Below, piece after piece: positions 40,042 through 47,984 of a DNA stretch of 58,062 bases. This DNA is from an uncultured Oscillospiraceae bacterium (GTDB taxonomy: Bacteria; Bacillota; Clostridia; Oscillospirales; Oscillospiraceae): the NCBI GenBank assembly GCA_947599925.1, contig CANQFT010000011.1, forward strand, positions 1 through 58,062. The letters are read 5' to 3'. Under the pieces are notes generated by a model. The model was given only the letters and a program-made list of their open reading frames with translations, was not told the origin of the DNA and did not search any database. The position numbers and the translations under genes were made by a program. The first letter of the stretch is position 1. The number at the start of each line of letters is the position of its first letter.

Positions 40042-41622
40042 ATGTTGCAGATCTCCAATTTGAACATCTCCCTGGACGGCGGCATGGCCGAGCTCCGGGC
40101 CAAGACGGCCAAGGCCCTGGGCCTGCCGGAGAGCCAACTGCCCCGGCTGACCCTCCACCGCCAGAGCGTGGACGCCCGGCGCAAGAGCGACGTCCACTAC
40201 GTCTGCGCCGTCCGCTGTGCCCTGCCCGACGAGGCCGCCATCCTCCGCCGCGCCGGGGACAAGGTGACGGCGGTGACCGAGACGCCTTACCGCTTCCCCG
40301 CCCCCACCCGTCCCGCCTCCGCGACCCGTCCGGTGGTGGTCGGCATGGGCCCGGCGGGGCTGTTCGCGGCGCTGTTTTTGGCCCAGGCCGGTCTGCCGCC
40401 CATCCTCCTGGAGCGGGGTCGGCCCGTGGAGGAGCGGACCGGGGACGTGGCCGCCCTCTGGTCCGGCGGGGCCCTGGACCCCGCCTCCAACGTCCAGTTT
40501 GGCGAGGGCGGGGCCGGGGCCTTCTCCGACGGCAAGCTCCAGACCGGCATCCACGACCCGCGGGTCCGCCGCGTGCTGGAGACCTTTGTGGACATGGGTG
40601 CGCCGGAGGACATCCTGTACGTCCAAAAGCCCCACGTGGGCACCGACGTGCTCCACCAGGTGCTGAAAAACTTCCGCGCCCAACTGCTCGGCCTGGGCTG
40701 TGACGTCCGCTTCTCCAGCGCCCTCACCGACGTGGAGATCCAGAGCGGCGCCCTGCGCTCCATCACGGTGACGGGCCCGGCGGGGCCCTACTCCCTGCCC
40801 TGCGACTCCCTGGTCCTGGCCCCGGGCCACTCCGCCCGCGACACCTTCGCCATGCTCCACCGCCGGGGCGTTCCCATGGAGGCCAAGGCCTTCGCCCTGG
40901 GGGTCCGCATCGAGCACCGCCAGGCCGCCATCAGCCAGGCCCAGTACGGCCCGGCCTTTGAAAAACTGCCGCCGGCCGACTACAAGCTCTCCTGCCATCT
41001 GCCAAACGGCCGCGGCGTGTTCTCTTTCTGCGTCTGCCCCGGCGGACAGGTGATCTGCTCCTCCTCGGAGGCGGGGACGGTGGTCACCAACGGCATGAGC
41101 CTGCGCGCCCGGAACGGCGACGCCATCAACGGCGGACTGCTGGTGGGCGTGTCCCCATCGGACTTTCCCCAGCCCGGCCCGCTGGCGGGCTTCGCCTTCC
41201 AGTCCCACTGGGAGCGGCTGGCCTACGCCTTGGGCGGCGGCGGCTTCGTGGCGCCGGGACAGGACCTGTCCTCTTTCCTGGCGGAAAAAACGCCCTCGCT
41301 GTCCGGCTCTCTGGAGCCCACCTACCGCCCCGGCGTGGCCGCCGCCCGCCTCTCGGACTGTCTCCCCGCCTTTGTCAGCCGCTCTCTGCGCCAGGCCATC
41401 CCTCTCCTGGGGAAAAAACTCCGGGGCTTTGACGACGGCGGTGCCCTGCTCACCGGGGTAGAGACCCGCTCGTCCTCCCCGGTCCGGCTCCTGCGCGGCA
41501 CCGGCCTGGAGTCCCCCGTCCGGGGCCTCTACCCCTGCGGCGAGGGGGCGGGCTGGGCCGGGGGCATCACCTCCGCCGCCGCCGACGGCATCCGGGTGGC
41601 CGAGGCGGTGGCCACGGCGTAG
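40042..41622 (+). CDS. COG2509-type FAD-dependent dehydrogenase
   Basis: The 526-residue protein has an N-terminal alpha/beta domain (about 1-90), then a Rossmann FAD site PVVVGMGPAGLFAALFLAQAG and ERGRPVEER. GAFSDGKLQTGIHDPRVRRV, LVLAPGHSARDTFAMLHRRG, MEAKAFALGVRIEHRQ, SCHLPNGRGVFSFCVCPGG and GEGAGWAGGITSAAADGIRV, the last closing the FAD site, follow. This layout is typical of the uncharacterised FAD-dependent dehydrogenases of COG2509, widespread in Clostridia, with no proven reaction. The start has GAGG at 11 bases. A hairpin just past the stop may end transcription. Confidence 0.9.
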   Translation: MLQISNLNISLDGGMAELRAKTAKALGLPESQLPRLTLHRQSVDARRKSDVHYVCAVRCALPDEAAILRRAGDKVTAVTETPYRFPAPTRPASATRPVVVGMGPAGLFAALFLAQAGLPPILLERGRPVEERTGDVAALWSGGALDPASNVQFGEGGAGAFSDGKLQTGIHDPRVRRVLETFVDMGAPEDILYVQKPHVGTDVLHQVLKNFRAQLLGLGCDVRFSSALTDVEIQSGALRSITVTGPAGPYSLPCDSLVLAPGHSARDTFAMLHRRGVPMEAKAFALGVRIEHRQAAISQAQYGPAFEKLPPADYKLSCHLPNGRGVFSFCVCPGGQVICSSSEAGTVVTNGMSLRARNGDAINGGLLVGVSPSDFPQPGPLAGFAFQSHWERLAYALGGGGFVAPGQDLSSFLAEKTPSLSGSLEPTYRPGVAAARLSDCLPAFVSRSLRQAIPLLGKKLRGFDDGGALLTGVETRSSSPVRLLRGTGLESPVRGLYPCGEGAGWAGGITSAAADGIRVAEAVATA

Positions 41623-41647
41623 GGGAGGAAAAACTTGTCCGGGCCCC

Positions 41648-41676
41648 TTGCGCCAGGGGCCTTGTTGTGGTACAAT
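41648..41676 (+). promoter_or_regulatory. Promoter of the pectin methylesterase gene
   Basis: TTGCGC (41648-41653) and TACAAT (41671-41676), 17 bases apart. The GGCCCC..GGGGCC hairpin overlapping the -35 box probably terminates the preceding flavoprotein gene. Confidence 0.65.
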
Positions 41677-41734
41677 CTACACAGTATACTGTCAAATCCC
41701 CGGCGAAAATTTATGAATGTTGGAGGTACGCACC

Positions 41735-44700
41735 ATGAGCAAGACCCGCAAACTTCTGTCCATGGCCCTGGCCCTTGTCATGCTCTTCTCCCTGGTCCCT
41801 GCCGCCACCGCCGCGGCGGACGACGGCAAGATCGACGTCTGGGACTTCGGCGCGGAGCAGCTGGACGAGAGCATCTACAACAACAAGCTCACCGTGGACG
41901 AGATCAACAGCTGGTATCCCGCCGGCACCGCCCCCGGCACCCCCAGCAACACCCTGCCCAGCTTTGAGAGCGCCACGGGCATCTCCTTCAACGACGGCGG
42001 CAAGCCCAACACCCACCGTGTCCGCACCATGAACGAGGCCCTGACCCGCTTTGACGCCAAAAGCCTGACGGGGGAGGACGGCACGGTCTACCAGGGCTAC
42101 ATCTACTCCAACTCCGGCAAGAACCCGGACGTGTACCTCGCCATCGAGCTCAACGCCGGGGACAAAGTCACCGTCATCGCCGGCTCCAACGGCGGCGAGA
42201 GCCTCATCACCTTCACCGGCCCCGACGGGGACGAGGACGCCCAGAACTTCACCGGCGGCGGCGGCAACGCCCAGACCATGGTGTTCTACCCCCGTGAAAA
42301 CGGCCTCTACAAGTTCTGGTCGGCCACGGAGAAGCTGGTCATCGCCCGCATTTACCGCCAGGCCGCCACCGACGTGACCGTCTCCGGCCAGGTGTCCGCT
42401 CCGGCGGGGCTGAGCGGCTACTCCATCGCCTTCACCAACACCACCAACGGCGCCGTCACCGCCGCCGAGGTAAGCGCCGCGGGGACTTACTCCACCGTCC
42501 TCCCCGCCCCCTTCACCTATGACGTGTCCCTGCTGAACGCCAACGGCTACGTCGTGGACGCCGCCGGTTCCGCCTTTGCCGCCTTGTCCCTGGACGGCCA
42601 GACCACCAGCGTGGACTTCCCCATCACCGTCAACGCCGTGCCCCTGGTCACCGTCTCCGGCAAGATCACCGGCCTCAGCCAGAGCGCCCTGGCCGACCTG
42701 ACCCTCGCCTTCACCGCCGACGCCATCTACCAGCCCCAGGTCACTGTAAACGGCGATGGCTACACCGCCGTTCTGGAGCAGGGCGCCACCTACGCCGTCA
42801 GCGTCTCCGGCGTGAACGACTATGACCTCTCCAGCGCCGGCACCGTCACCTACACCGCCGACGCCGCCGCCGACGTGACCTTTGCCGCCAAGCCCACCTA
42901 CCAGATCGCCGTGGCCCCCTCCGGGATCACCCCGGACCAGTTGAAAGGCGCCACCTTCACCTTCACCAATCTGAACGAGGCCGGCGAAAAGGGCGACGCC
43001 CGTCTGGTCCCCTATAACGCCCAGAACCTCTACCCCTACACCTACACCTTCACCGGCGCCGACGACATCCGCCTCCGGGACGGCGAGTACGACGTGAAGG
43101 TCTCCGGCGTGGAGGGCTTTGCCCAGGCCCTCACCTCCAACCTAAAGGTGAGCGGCGCGCCTGTCACCAAGGCCATCGCCTTTAAGTCCGCCGCCGCTCC
43201 CGCGGCCCTGCCCTACCGCGACACCGTCACCGTGGGCCCGGACAAGGACTACGCCACCATCAGCGACGCCGTGGCCGCGGTCCGGGCCATGGACCGCGCC
43301 GACGGCCAGCGGGTCACCATCGCCATCGACCCCGGCAACTACGAGGAGATGCTGGTGGTGGACGTGCCCAATGTGACGCTGAAAAACGCCAGCGCCACCC
43401 CCAGCCTGAAAGTCATCGACCAGGGCGTGAACATCGACCCCAACGCCGTCCGCGTCACCTGGTATTACGGCTGCGGCTACAACTACTACTCCATGAACGA
43501 CCAGTGCAAGTACGACCCGGAGCTGCTGGCGGTCAACAGGGAAAACGGCTATGAGTCCTTTGTCAACCCCGGAGACGGCGTGGACAACGACAGCTACTGG
43601 AACTCCACCGTACTGCTCAAGGCCAGCGGCATCCAGTGCTACGGCATCATCTTTGAAAACTCCTTCAACCAGTACGTCTCCCCCAAGAGCGTGGAGGACG
43701 TGATCGTCCCCAACTCCGAGTGCAAGGAGAACAAGGACGCCCCTCGCGCCCAGATGAAGACCGTGGGCGACACCACCGTCCAGGACTACACCTACAAAGA
43801 GCGGGCCGGGGCCCTGGCCATCACCGACAACTGCACCGGTATGTACTTTGAAAACTGCAAGTTCATCGGCCGCCAGGACACCCTCTACGGCGGCGACGGC
43901 GTCTTTGCCGCCTTCTACGACTGCGCCATCCTGGGCTCCACCGACTACATCTACGGCCCCATGACCGCCGTATTCGCCAAGTGCGACCTGGTGTTCAACA
44001 CCAGCGAGCACGAGTTTGACCGGGGCTACATCACCGCCCCGCGCCACACCGCCACCCGCGGCTTCCTGCTGCTGGGCTGCACGGTGAAGTCCACCACCCC
44101 CAGCACCGACACCGCCTCCACTCTGGTGTCCAAGGCGGGCTACTTTGGCCGTCCCTGGCAGGCCGCCACCGGCGAGGCCGTGTTTGTCAACACCTTCGTG
44201 GAGCCCTCCTACGGATCCGAGGGCGCTCTGATCTTGCCCGAGGGCTGGCTGGACTCCCTCAGCGGCCGCTCCGCCCTGTGCGGCGAGTACGGCACGGTGG
44301 ATGGCCGCCTCCCCGCTGACCAGACCGGCTCCCCCGACCTGTCCCAGCGGGCTTCCTGGGCCGCCCAGTTTGCCGATACCGTGACCGCCGACGGCACCGC
44401 CATGGACGCCAAGACCTGGCTCAACGGCTGGGACGCCTTCGCCAGCAGATCCCTCGACCTCAGTCCCCGCGACTTCTCCACCTTCCGCGCCGGCGGCAGG
44501 ACCGCCACCCTCCTCGCCGGCGGCCAGAGCGTCACCGTGGCCCTCTCCACCTTTGACGGCCAGGACTACGTCTGGATCCGTGACGTGGCCAAGGCCCTGG
44601 CGGACACCGACGCCAAGTTCAACATCATCTGGGACAACGGCGTCTCCCTGGTCCCCGGCGAGAGCTACGTCCCCTCCGGCCCGGAGAGCGCCGAGCTGGT

Positions 44701-44860
44701 CTCCGGCCTGGCCCTGGGCCTCTCCGTGCCCTACGCCACCAGCGTCAACGGTGCGGTGGTGAACCTGGACGGCCTGTGCTACACCGATCCCCAGGGCGGG
44801 GCTTACACCTTCTATAAGCTCACCGACCTGGCCCCGGTGCTGGGCGTCACAGTGCAGTAA
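41735..44860 (+). CDS. Large secreted pectin methylesterase, multidomain
   Basis: This is the largest gene in the window (1,041 residues). A signal peptide (about 1-30) is followed by two non-catalytic beta-rich regions (about 30-210) and three Ig/carboxypeptidase-regulatory-like repeats (VTVSGQVSAPAGLSGYSIAF, VTVSGKITGLSQSALADLTL, and a third). The right-handed beta-helix of carbohydrate esterase family 8 spans about 490-850: GPDKDYATISDAVAAVRAM, FIGRQDTLYG (catalytic Asp about 714), GSTDYIYGPM (second Asp about 736) and YFGRPWQAA (Arg about 805). The C-terminus resembles copper-amine-oxidase-N stalk domains (DYVWIRDVAKALADTDAKFN). It demethylates pectin outside the cell. No other pectin enzyme is nearby. 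Confidence 0.9.
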   Translation: MSKTRKLLSMALALVMLFSLVPAATAAADDGKIDVWDFGAEQLDESIYNNKLTVDEINSWYPAGTAPGTPSNTLPSFESATGISFNDGGKPNTHRVRTMNEALTRFDAKSLTGEDGTVYQGYIYSNSGKNPDVYLAIELNAGDKVTVIAGSNGGESLITFTGPDGDEDAQNFTGGGGNAQTMVFYPRENGLYKFWSATEKLVIARIYRQAATDVTVSGQVSAPAGLSGYSIAFTNTTNGAVTAAEVSAAGTYSTVLPAPFTYDVSLLNANGYVVDAAGSAFAALSLDGQTTSVDFPITVNAVPLVTVSGKITGLSQSALADLTLAFTADAIYQPQVTVNGDGYTAVLEQGATYAVSVSGVNDYDLSSAGTVTYTADAAADVTFAAKPTYQIAVAPSGITPDQLKGATFTFTNLNEAGEKGDARLVPYNAQNLYPYTYTFTGADDIRLRDGEYDVKVSGVEGFAQALTSNLKVSGAPVTKAIAFKSAAAPAALPYRDTVTVGPDKDYATISDAVAAVRAMDRADGQRVTIAIDPGNYEEMLVVDVPNVTLKNASATPSLKVIDQGVNIDPNAVRVTWYYGCGYNYYSMNDQCKYDPELLAVNRENGYESFVNPGDGVDNDSYWNSTVLLKASGIQCYGIIFENSFNQYVSPKSVEDVIVPNSECKENKDAPRAQMKTVGDTTVQDYTYKERAGALAITDNCTGMYFENCKFIGRQDTLYGGDGVFAAFYDCAILGSTDYIYGPMTAVFAKCDLVFNTSEHEFDRGYITAPRHTATRGFLLLGCTVKSTTPSTDTASTLVSKAGYFGRPWQAATGEAVFVNTFVEPSYGSEGALILPEGWLDSLSGRSALCGEYGTVDGRLPADQTGSPDLSQRASWAAQFADTVTADGTAMDAKTWLNGWDAFASRSLDLSPRDFSTFRAGGRTATLLAGGQSVTVALSTFDGQDYVWIRDVAKALADTDAKFNIIWDNGVSLVPGESYVPSGPESAELVSGLALGLSVPYATSVNGAVVNLDGLCYTDPQGGAYTFYKLTDLAPVLGVTVQ

Positions 44861-44870
44861 AAAAACGGCA

Positions 44871-44907
44871 AAAAACGGCACGGGCCAGCTGGCCCGTGCC
44901 GTTTTTT
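44871..44907. terminator. Bidirectional terminator after the pectin methylesterase gene
   Basis: A perfect palindrome, ACGGCACGGGCC followed by AGCT and GGCCCGTGCCGT, is flanked by A-rich DNA and seven T. It can serve the esterase gene (+) and the copA gene (-). Confidence 0.9.
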
Positions 44908-44910
44908 TGA

Positions 44911-44942
44911 GGCTGTCAAAGAAGCGGCTTTGCCGCTTCTTT
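44911..44942. repeat. Short copy of the GTCAAAGAAGCGGC hairpin repeat
   Basis: TGAGGCTGTCAAAGAAGCGGC then TTT and GCCGCTTCTTTG form a 12-bp perfect hairpin. The same words appear in the HAD terminator (8913-8947) and at the left end of the repeat near 51507. It lies between the terminator and the copA stop codon. Confidence 0.6.
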
Positions 44943-44949
44943 GGGTGGG

Positions 44950-45150
44950 TCACTCCACCCCCACCACCTCGTAGCCCGCGCCCTTCACGGCGGACTTCAG
45001 CGCCTCCACGTCGGCGGAGCCGCCCACCTTGGCGGACTTCCCCTCCAGGCTCACCTCCACGCTCTCCACGCCGGGCACGCCATGGAGCGCGGCGGAGACG
45101 TGGGAGACACAGTGGTTGCACATCATACCCTCGATCTTCAGTGTGGTCAT
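44950..45150 (-). CDS. Possible internally initiated CopZ-like copper chaperone
   Basis: Inside the copA frame, AAAAGGAGG lies eight bases before an in-frame ATG at 45150. Initiation there would give a free 66-residue protein, MTTLKIEGMMCNHCVSHVSA to the copA stop: a complete HMA domain with the CxxC copper site, the usual size of CopZ. The sequence before the ATG (EEQTIQKEEAS) looks like a linker. It may make soluble chaperone beside the fused form. The ribosome site is strong; expression is inferred. Confidence 0.55.
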   Translation of the reverse strand: MTTLKIEGMMCNHCVSHVSAALHGVPGVESVEVSLEGKSAKVGGSADVEALKSAVKGAGYEVVGVE

Positions 45151-47466
45151 ACTTGCTTCCTCCTTTTGAATGGTTTGCTCCTCCACAGGGCTCTCCCTGT
45201 TGGATGCCTTGAAAAACCGCAGCCGCAGGGCGTTGGACACCACGCACACCGAGCTCAGGCTCATGGCCGCGGCGCCGAACATGGGGCTCAGCTGCCAACC
45301 CAGCAGCGGGTAAAACACCCCCGCCGCCAGAGGGATCCCCACGCAGTTGTAGAAAAAGGCCCAGAAGAGGTTTTCCCGGATGTTGCGGATGACCGCCTTG
45401 CTCAGCCGGATGGCGGTGGACACATCCCGCAGATCGCTCTTCATCAGCACCACGTCGGCGCTCTCCAGGGCCACATCGGTCCCCGCGCCGATGGCCAGGC
45501 CCACATCGGCCCGGACCAGGGCCGGCGCGTCGTTGATCCCGTCCCCCACCATAGCCACTCTGTGGCCCTCGCCTTGGAGCCGGGCGATCTCCCGCTCCTT
45601 GTCCGCGGGCATCACCTGGGCCACCACCTTCCCGATGCCCAGGTCCCCGGCGATGGCCTGGGCGGTGCGGGGGCCGTCCCCGGTGAGCATCACCACCTCC
45701 AGCCCCAGCTCTTTCAGTTCCTCCAACGCCTGGCGGGAAGTGGGCTTCACCGTGTCCGCCACGGCGATGACGCCCAGCAGGGCGCCGTCGGCGGCAAAGT
45801 AGAGGGGCGTCTTGCCCTGCCCGGCCAGCTCCTCCGCCGCCGCCGCCAATCCGGAGACGTCCACGCCCTGGTCCTCCACGGCGGCCCGGCTGCCGCCCAG
45901 CAGCGCTCTGCCCGACACGGTGGCGGTGACGCCCCGGCCGTGCTGGGCCTGAAAATCGGCGGCGGGGGCGGCCTGGACGCCCAGCTCGGCGGCGTAGGCC
46001 ACCACCGCCTTGGCCAAGGGGTGTTCGCTCCCGGCCTCCAGCCCGGCGGCCAGGGCCACCAGCTCCCCGCGCTCCACGTCCGGCGGTGTCAGCACATCCG
46101 TGACTCTGGGCCTGCCCTGGGTCACTGTCCCCGTCTTGTCCAGCACCACCGTGTCCACTTTGTGCAGGGTCTCCAGGCTCTCGGCGGACTTGATCAAAAT
46201 GCCGTTTTCCGCGCCCTTGCCCGTGCCCACCATGATCGCCACCGGCGTGGCCAGGCCCAGGGCGCAGGGGCAGGAGATCACCAGCACCGCCACAGCGGAG
46301 GTCAGGGCCATCTCCAGGCTGTGCCCCGTGACCAGCCACACCGCGGCGGTGACAAGAGCAATGCCCATCACCACCGGCACGAACACCCCCGCCACCCTGT
46401 CGGCCAGCTTGGCGATGGGGGCCTTGGACGCCCCCGCCTCCTCCACCAAGGCGATCATCTGGGCCAGGGTGGTGTCCGCGCCCACCTTGGTGGCCTCCAT
46501 GGTGAAGGCCCCGGAGGTGTTGAGACTGGCGGCGATGACCCCGTCCCCCACGGCCTTGTCCACCGGGATGGACTCGCCGGTGAGGGCCGACTCGTCCAGG
46601 GCCGAGGCCCCCTCCACGATGACCCCGTCCACCGGCACGCTGCCGCCGGGCCGGACCACCACGCGGTCGCCCACCCGCACGTCCTCGATGGGCACCTGGA
46701 CCTCCCCGCCCTCGCGGAGCACGCAGGCGGTCTTGGGGGTCAGGTCCATCAGCCGGGCGATGGCCTGGCCGGTCTTTCCCTTGGAGCGGGTCTCCAGAAA
46801 TTTCCCCAGGGTGATGAGGGTCAGGATGGTACCCGCCGACTCAAAATACAGGTCCATGGACCACCGCTCCACCCTCTGCCAGTCCCCGTGGCCCATGCCC
46901 CAGCCGATCTGGTAGAGGGCGGCCACGCCGTAGACCACCGCGGCGGTGGAGCCCACGGCGATGAGGGTGTCCATGTTGGGCCCGCCGCGAAAGAGACTGC
47001 CGTAGCCCACGCGGTAGTATTTCTGGTTGATGACCATGATGGGAACGGTGAGCAAAAACTGGGTAAAGGCCAGCAAAAAGGCGTTTTCCAGCCCGTGGAA
47101 AACAGCCGGGACGGGCAGACCCATCATGTGGCCCATGGAGAGGTAGAACAGGGGGATCATAAAGCACAGCGAGGCCACGAACCGCCGCTTCATGTCCCGC
47201 AGTTCCCCCTCCATGGGGTCGGCCCGCCGGACCTCTCTCCCCTTGGCCGGGGCCTGGCTCTGGACCGGGGCCGCGCCATACCCCGCCTTGACCACAGCCT
47301 CCACGATCTCCTGGGCGCTCACGCCGTCGTCGTGCTCCACGGTCATAGACCCGCCCAGCAGGTTCACGTTGACCTCCGCCACGCCGCTCAGCCGCCGCAC
47401 CGCCTTGTCCACATGGGCCTGACAGGCGGAGCAGGTCATGCCGGTGACGGTGAACTTCTCCTTCAT
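44950..47466 (-). CDS. copA: Copper-exporting P1B-type ATPase with N- and C-terminal HMA domains
   Basis: The 838-residue protein begins with a heavy-metal-binding domain (VTGMTCSACQAHVDKAVRRL; Cys12, Cys15). Eight membrane helices follow, with CPCALGLATPVAIMVGTGKG (copper CPC about 397-399), the phosphorylation site VVLDKTGTVTQGRP (Asp about 442), EHPLAKAVV and MVGDGINDAPALVRADVGLA. These mark the Cu(I)-specific subgroup. After the last helix pair an Ala/Glu linker leads to a second HMA domain (IEGMMCNHCVSHVSAAL), fused in frame. It expels copper from the cytoplasm. AGGAGG precedes the ATG. It follows csoR by 13 bases in one operon controlled by the CsoR operator. Confidence 0.95.
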   Translation of the reverse strand: MKEKFTVTGMTCSACQAHVDKAVRRLSGVAEVNVNLLGGSMTVEHDDGVSAQEIVEAVVKAGYGAAPVQSQAPAKGREVRRADPMEGELRDMKRRFVASLCFMIPLFYLSMGHMMGLPVPAVFHGLENAFLLAFTQFLLTVPIMVINQKYYRVGYGSLFRGGPNMDTLIAVGSTAAVVYGVAALYQIGWGMGHGDWQRVERWSMDLYFESAGTILTLITLGKFLETRSKGKTGQAIARLMDLTPKTACVLREGGEVQVPIEDVRVGDRVVVRPGGSVPVDGVIVEGASALDESALTGESIPVDKAVGDGVIAASLNTSGAFTMEATKVGADTTLAQMIALVEEAGASKAPIAKLADRVAGVFVPVVMGIALVTAAVWLVTGHSLEMALTSAVAVLVISCPCALGLATPVAIMVGTGKGAENGILIKSAESLETLHKVDTVVLDKTGTVTQGRPRVTDVLTPPDVERGELVALAAGLEAGSEHPLAKAVVAYAAELGVQAAPAADFQAQHGRGVTATVSGRALLGGSRAAVEDQGVDVSGLAAAAEELAGQGKTPLYFAADGALLGVIAVADTVKPTSRQALEELKELGLEVVMLTGDGPRTAQAIAGDLGIGKVVAQVMPADKEREIARLQGEGHRVAMVGDGINDAPALVRADVGLAIGAGTDVALESADVVLMKSDLRDVSTAIRLSKAVIRNIRENLFWAFFYNCVGIPLAAGVFYPLLGWQLSPMFGAAAMSLSSVCVVSNALRLRFFKASNRESPVEEQTIQKEEASMTTLKIEGMMCNHCVSHVSAALHGVPGVESVEVSLEGKSAKVGGSADVEALKSAVKGAGYEVVGVE

Positions 47467-47479
47467 GCCGCCCCCTCCT

Positions 47480-47743
47480 TCACTGGATCAGTTTGCCCAA
47501 AAGGGCGGTCAATTCTTCCGCCTTTTGCTCCCGCTCGGCGTCTGTCTGGGCGTTTTTGACGCAGTGGGTCAGATGGGCGGTCAGGATCTCCCGGTTCACC
47601 TTGCCCAGCATGGCCTGGCAGGCCATCACCTGCTGGGAGATGTCCAGACAGTAGCGGTCCTCCTCGATCATCTTCAAAATGCCGTCGATCTGGCCCCTGG
47701 CGGTTTTCAACAGCCGCTGGACCCGGCCATGGTCAGCTTGCAT
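47480..47743 (-). CDS. csoR: CsoR-family copper-sensing repressor
   Basis: The 87-residue all-helical repressor binds DNA without copper and lets go when Cu(I) binds. The copper ligands are at the exact spacing of the family: Cys32 (DRYCLDIS), His57 and Cys61 (AHLTHCV), as in Mycobacterium CsoR Cys36/His61/Cys65. The first segment HGRVQRLLKTARGQIDGILK is the DNA-contacting helix. I place the start at 47743, with GAGGAG nine bases upstream. The promoter and palindromic operator lie just before the gene, and copA follows by 13 bases. Confidence 0.93.
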   Translation of the reverse strand: MQADHGRVQRLLKTARGQIDGILKMIEEDRYCLDISQQVMACQAMLGKVNREILTAHLTHCVKNAQTDAEREQKAEELTALLGKLIQ

Positions 47744-47767
47744 GGGCAAACGCTCCTCTCGTCCCAA

Positions 47768-47795
47768 ATAACACTCCCCTGGAGTGTAGTGTTAT
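47768..47795 (-). promoter_or_regulatory. Candidate CsoR operator
   Basis: ACACTCC, CCT, GGAGTGT is a perfect 7-bp palindrome (47771-47787), nested in ATAACACT..AGTGTTAT (47768-47795). It overlaps the -10 box and transcription start of the csoR promoter, the right place for repression. The GC core with flanking AT resembles other CsoR sites. Confidence 0.7.
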
Positions 47796-47822
47796 CCTAC
47801 CACAAAAAAGGAGCCCTGTCAA
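47794..47822 (-). promoter_or_regulatory. Promoter of csoR-copA
   Basis: TTGACA (47822-47817) and TAGGAT (47799-47794) on the minus strand with 17 bases between them; the operator overlaps the -10 end. A GC-rich hairpin with TTTCTTT on the plus strand overlaps the -35 box. Confidence 0.85.
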
Positions 47823-47915
47823 CCAGGGCCCCTTTCTTTCGCATATGAAAAATATGCCAAATGTGTGATCGCCCATGCGGGTGTCACAATTCAGGTCCTG
47901 CCCGCCGATCTCCAC

Positions 47916-47944
47916 TTGGCAGACATGGACACCTATGATATAAT
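47916..47944 (+). promoter_or_regulatory. Promoter of the SLH-repeat protein gene
   Basis: TTGGCA (47916-47921) and TATAAT (47939-47944), 17 bases apart. Transcription would begin near 47951, which excludes the in-frame ATG at 47865. Confidence 0.85.
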
Positions 47945-47984
47945 CAGAGCAACTTTTCAAACTTATACGAAAGCAGGGATACCC

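Noticed and set aside
43142-46339. A 1,065-codon minus-strand frame across the pectin methylesterase end and copA
   Set aside because: Low-complexity Gly/Arg/Ala sequence that crosses a strong bidirectional terminator; the real genes are clear in other frames.
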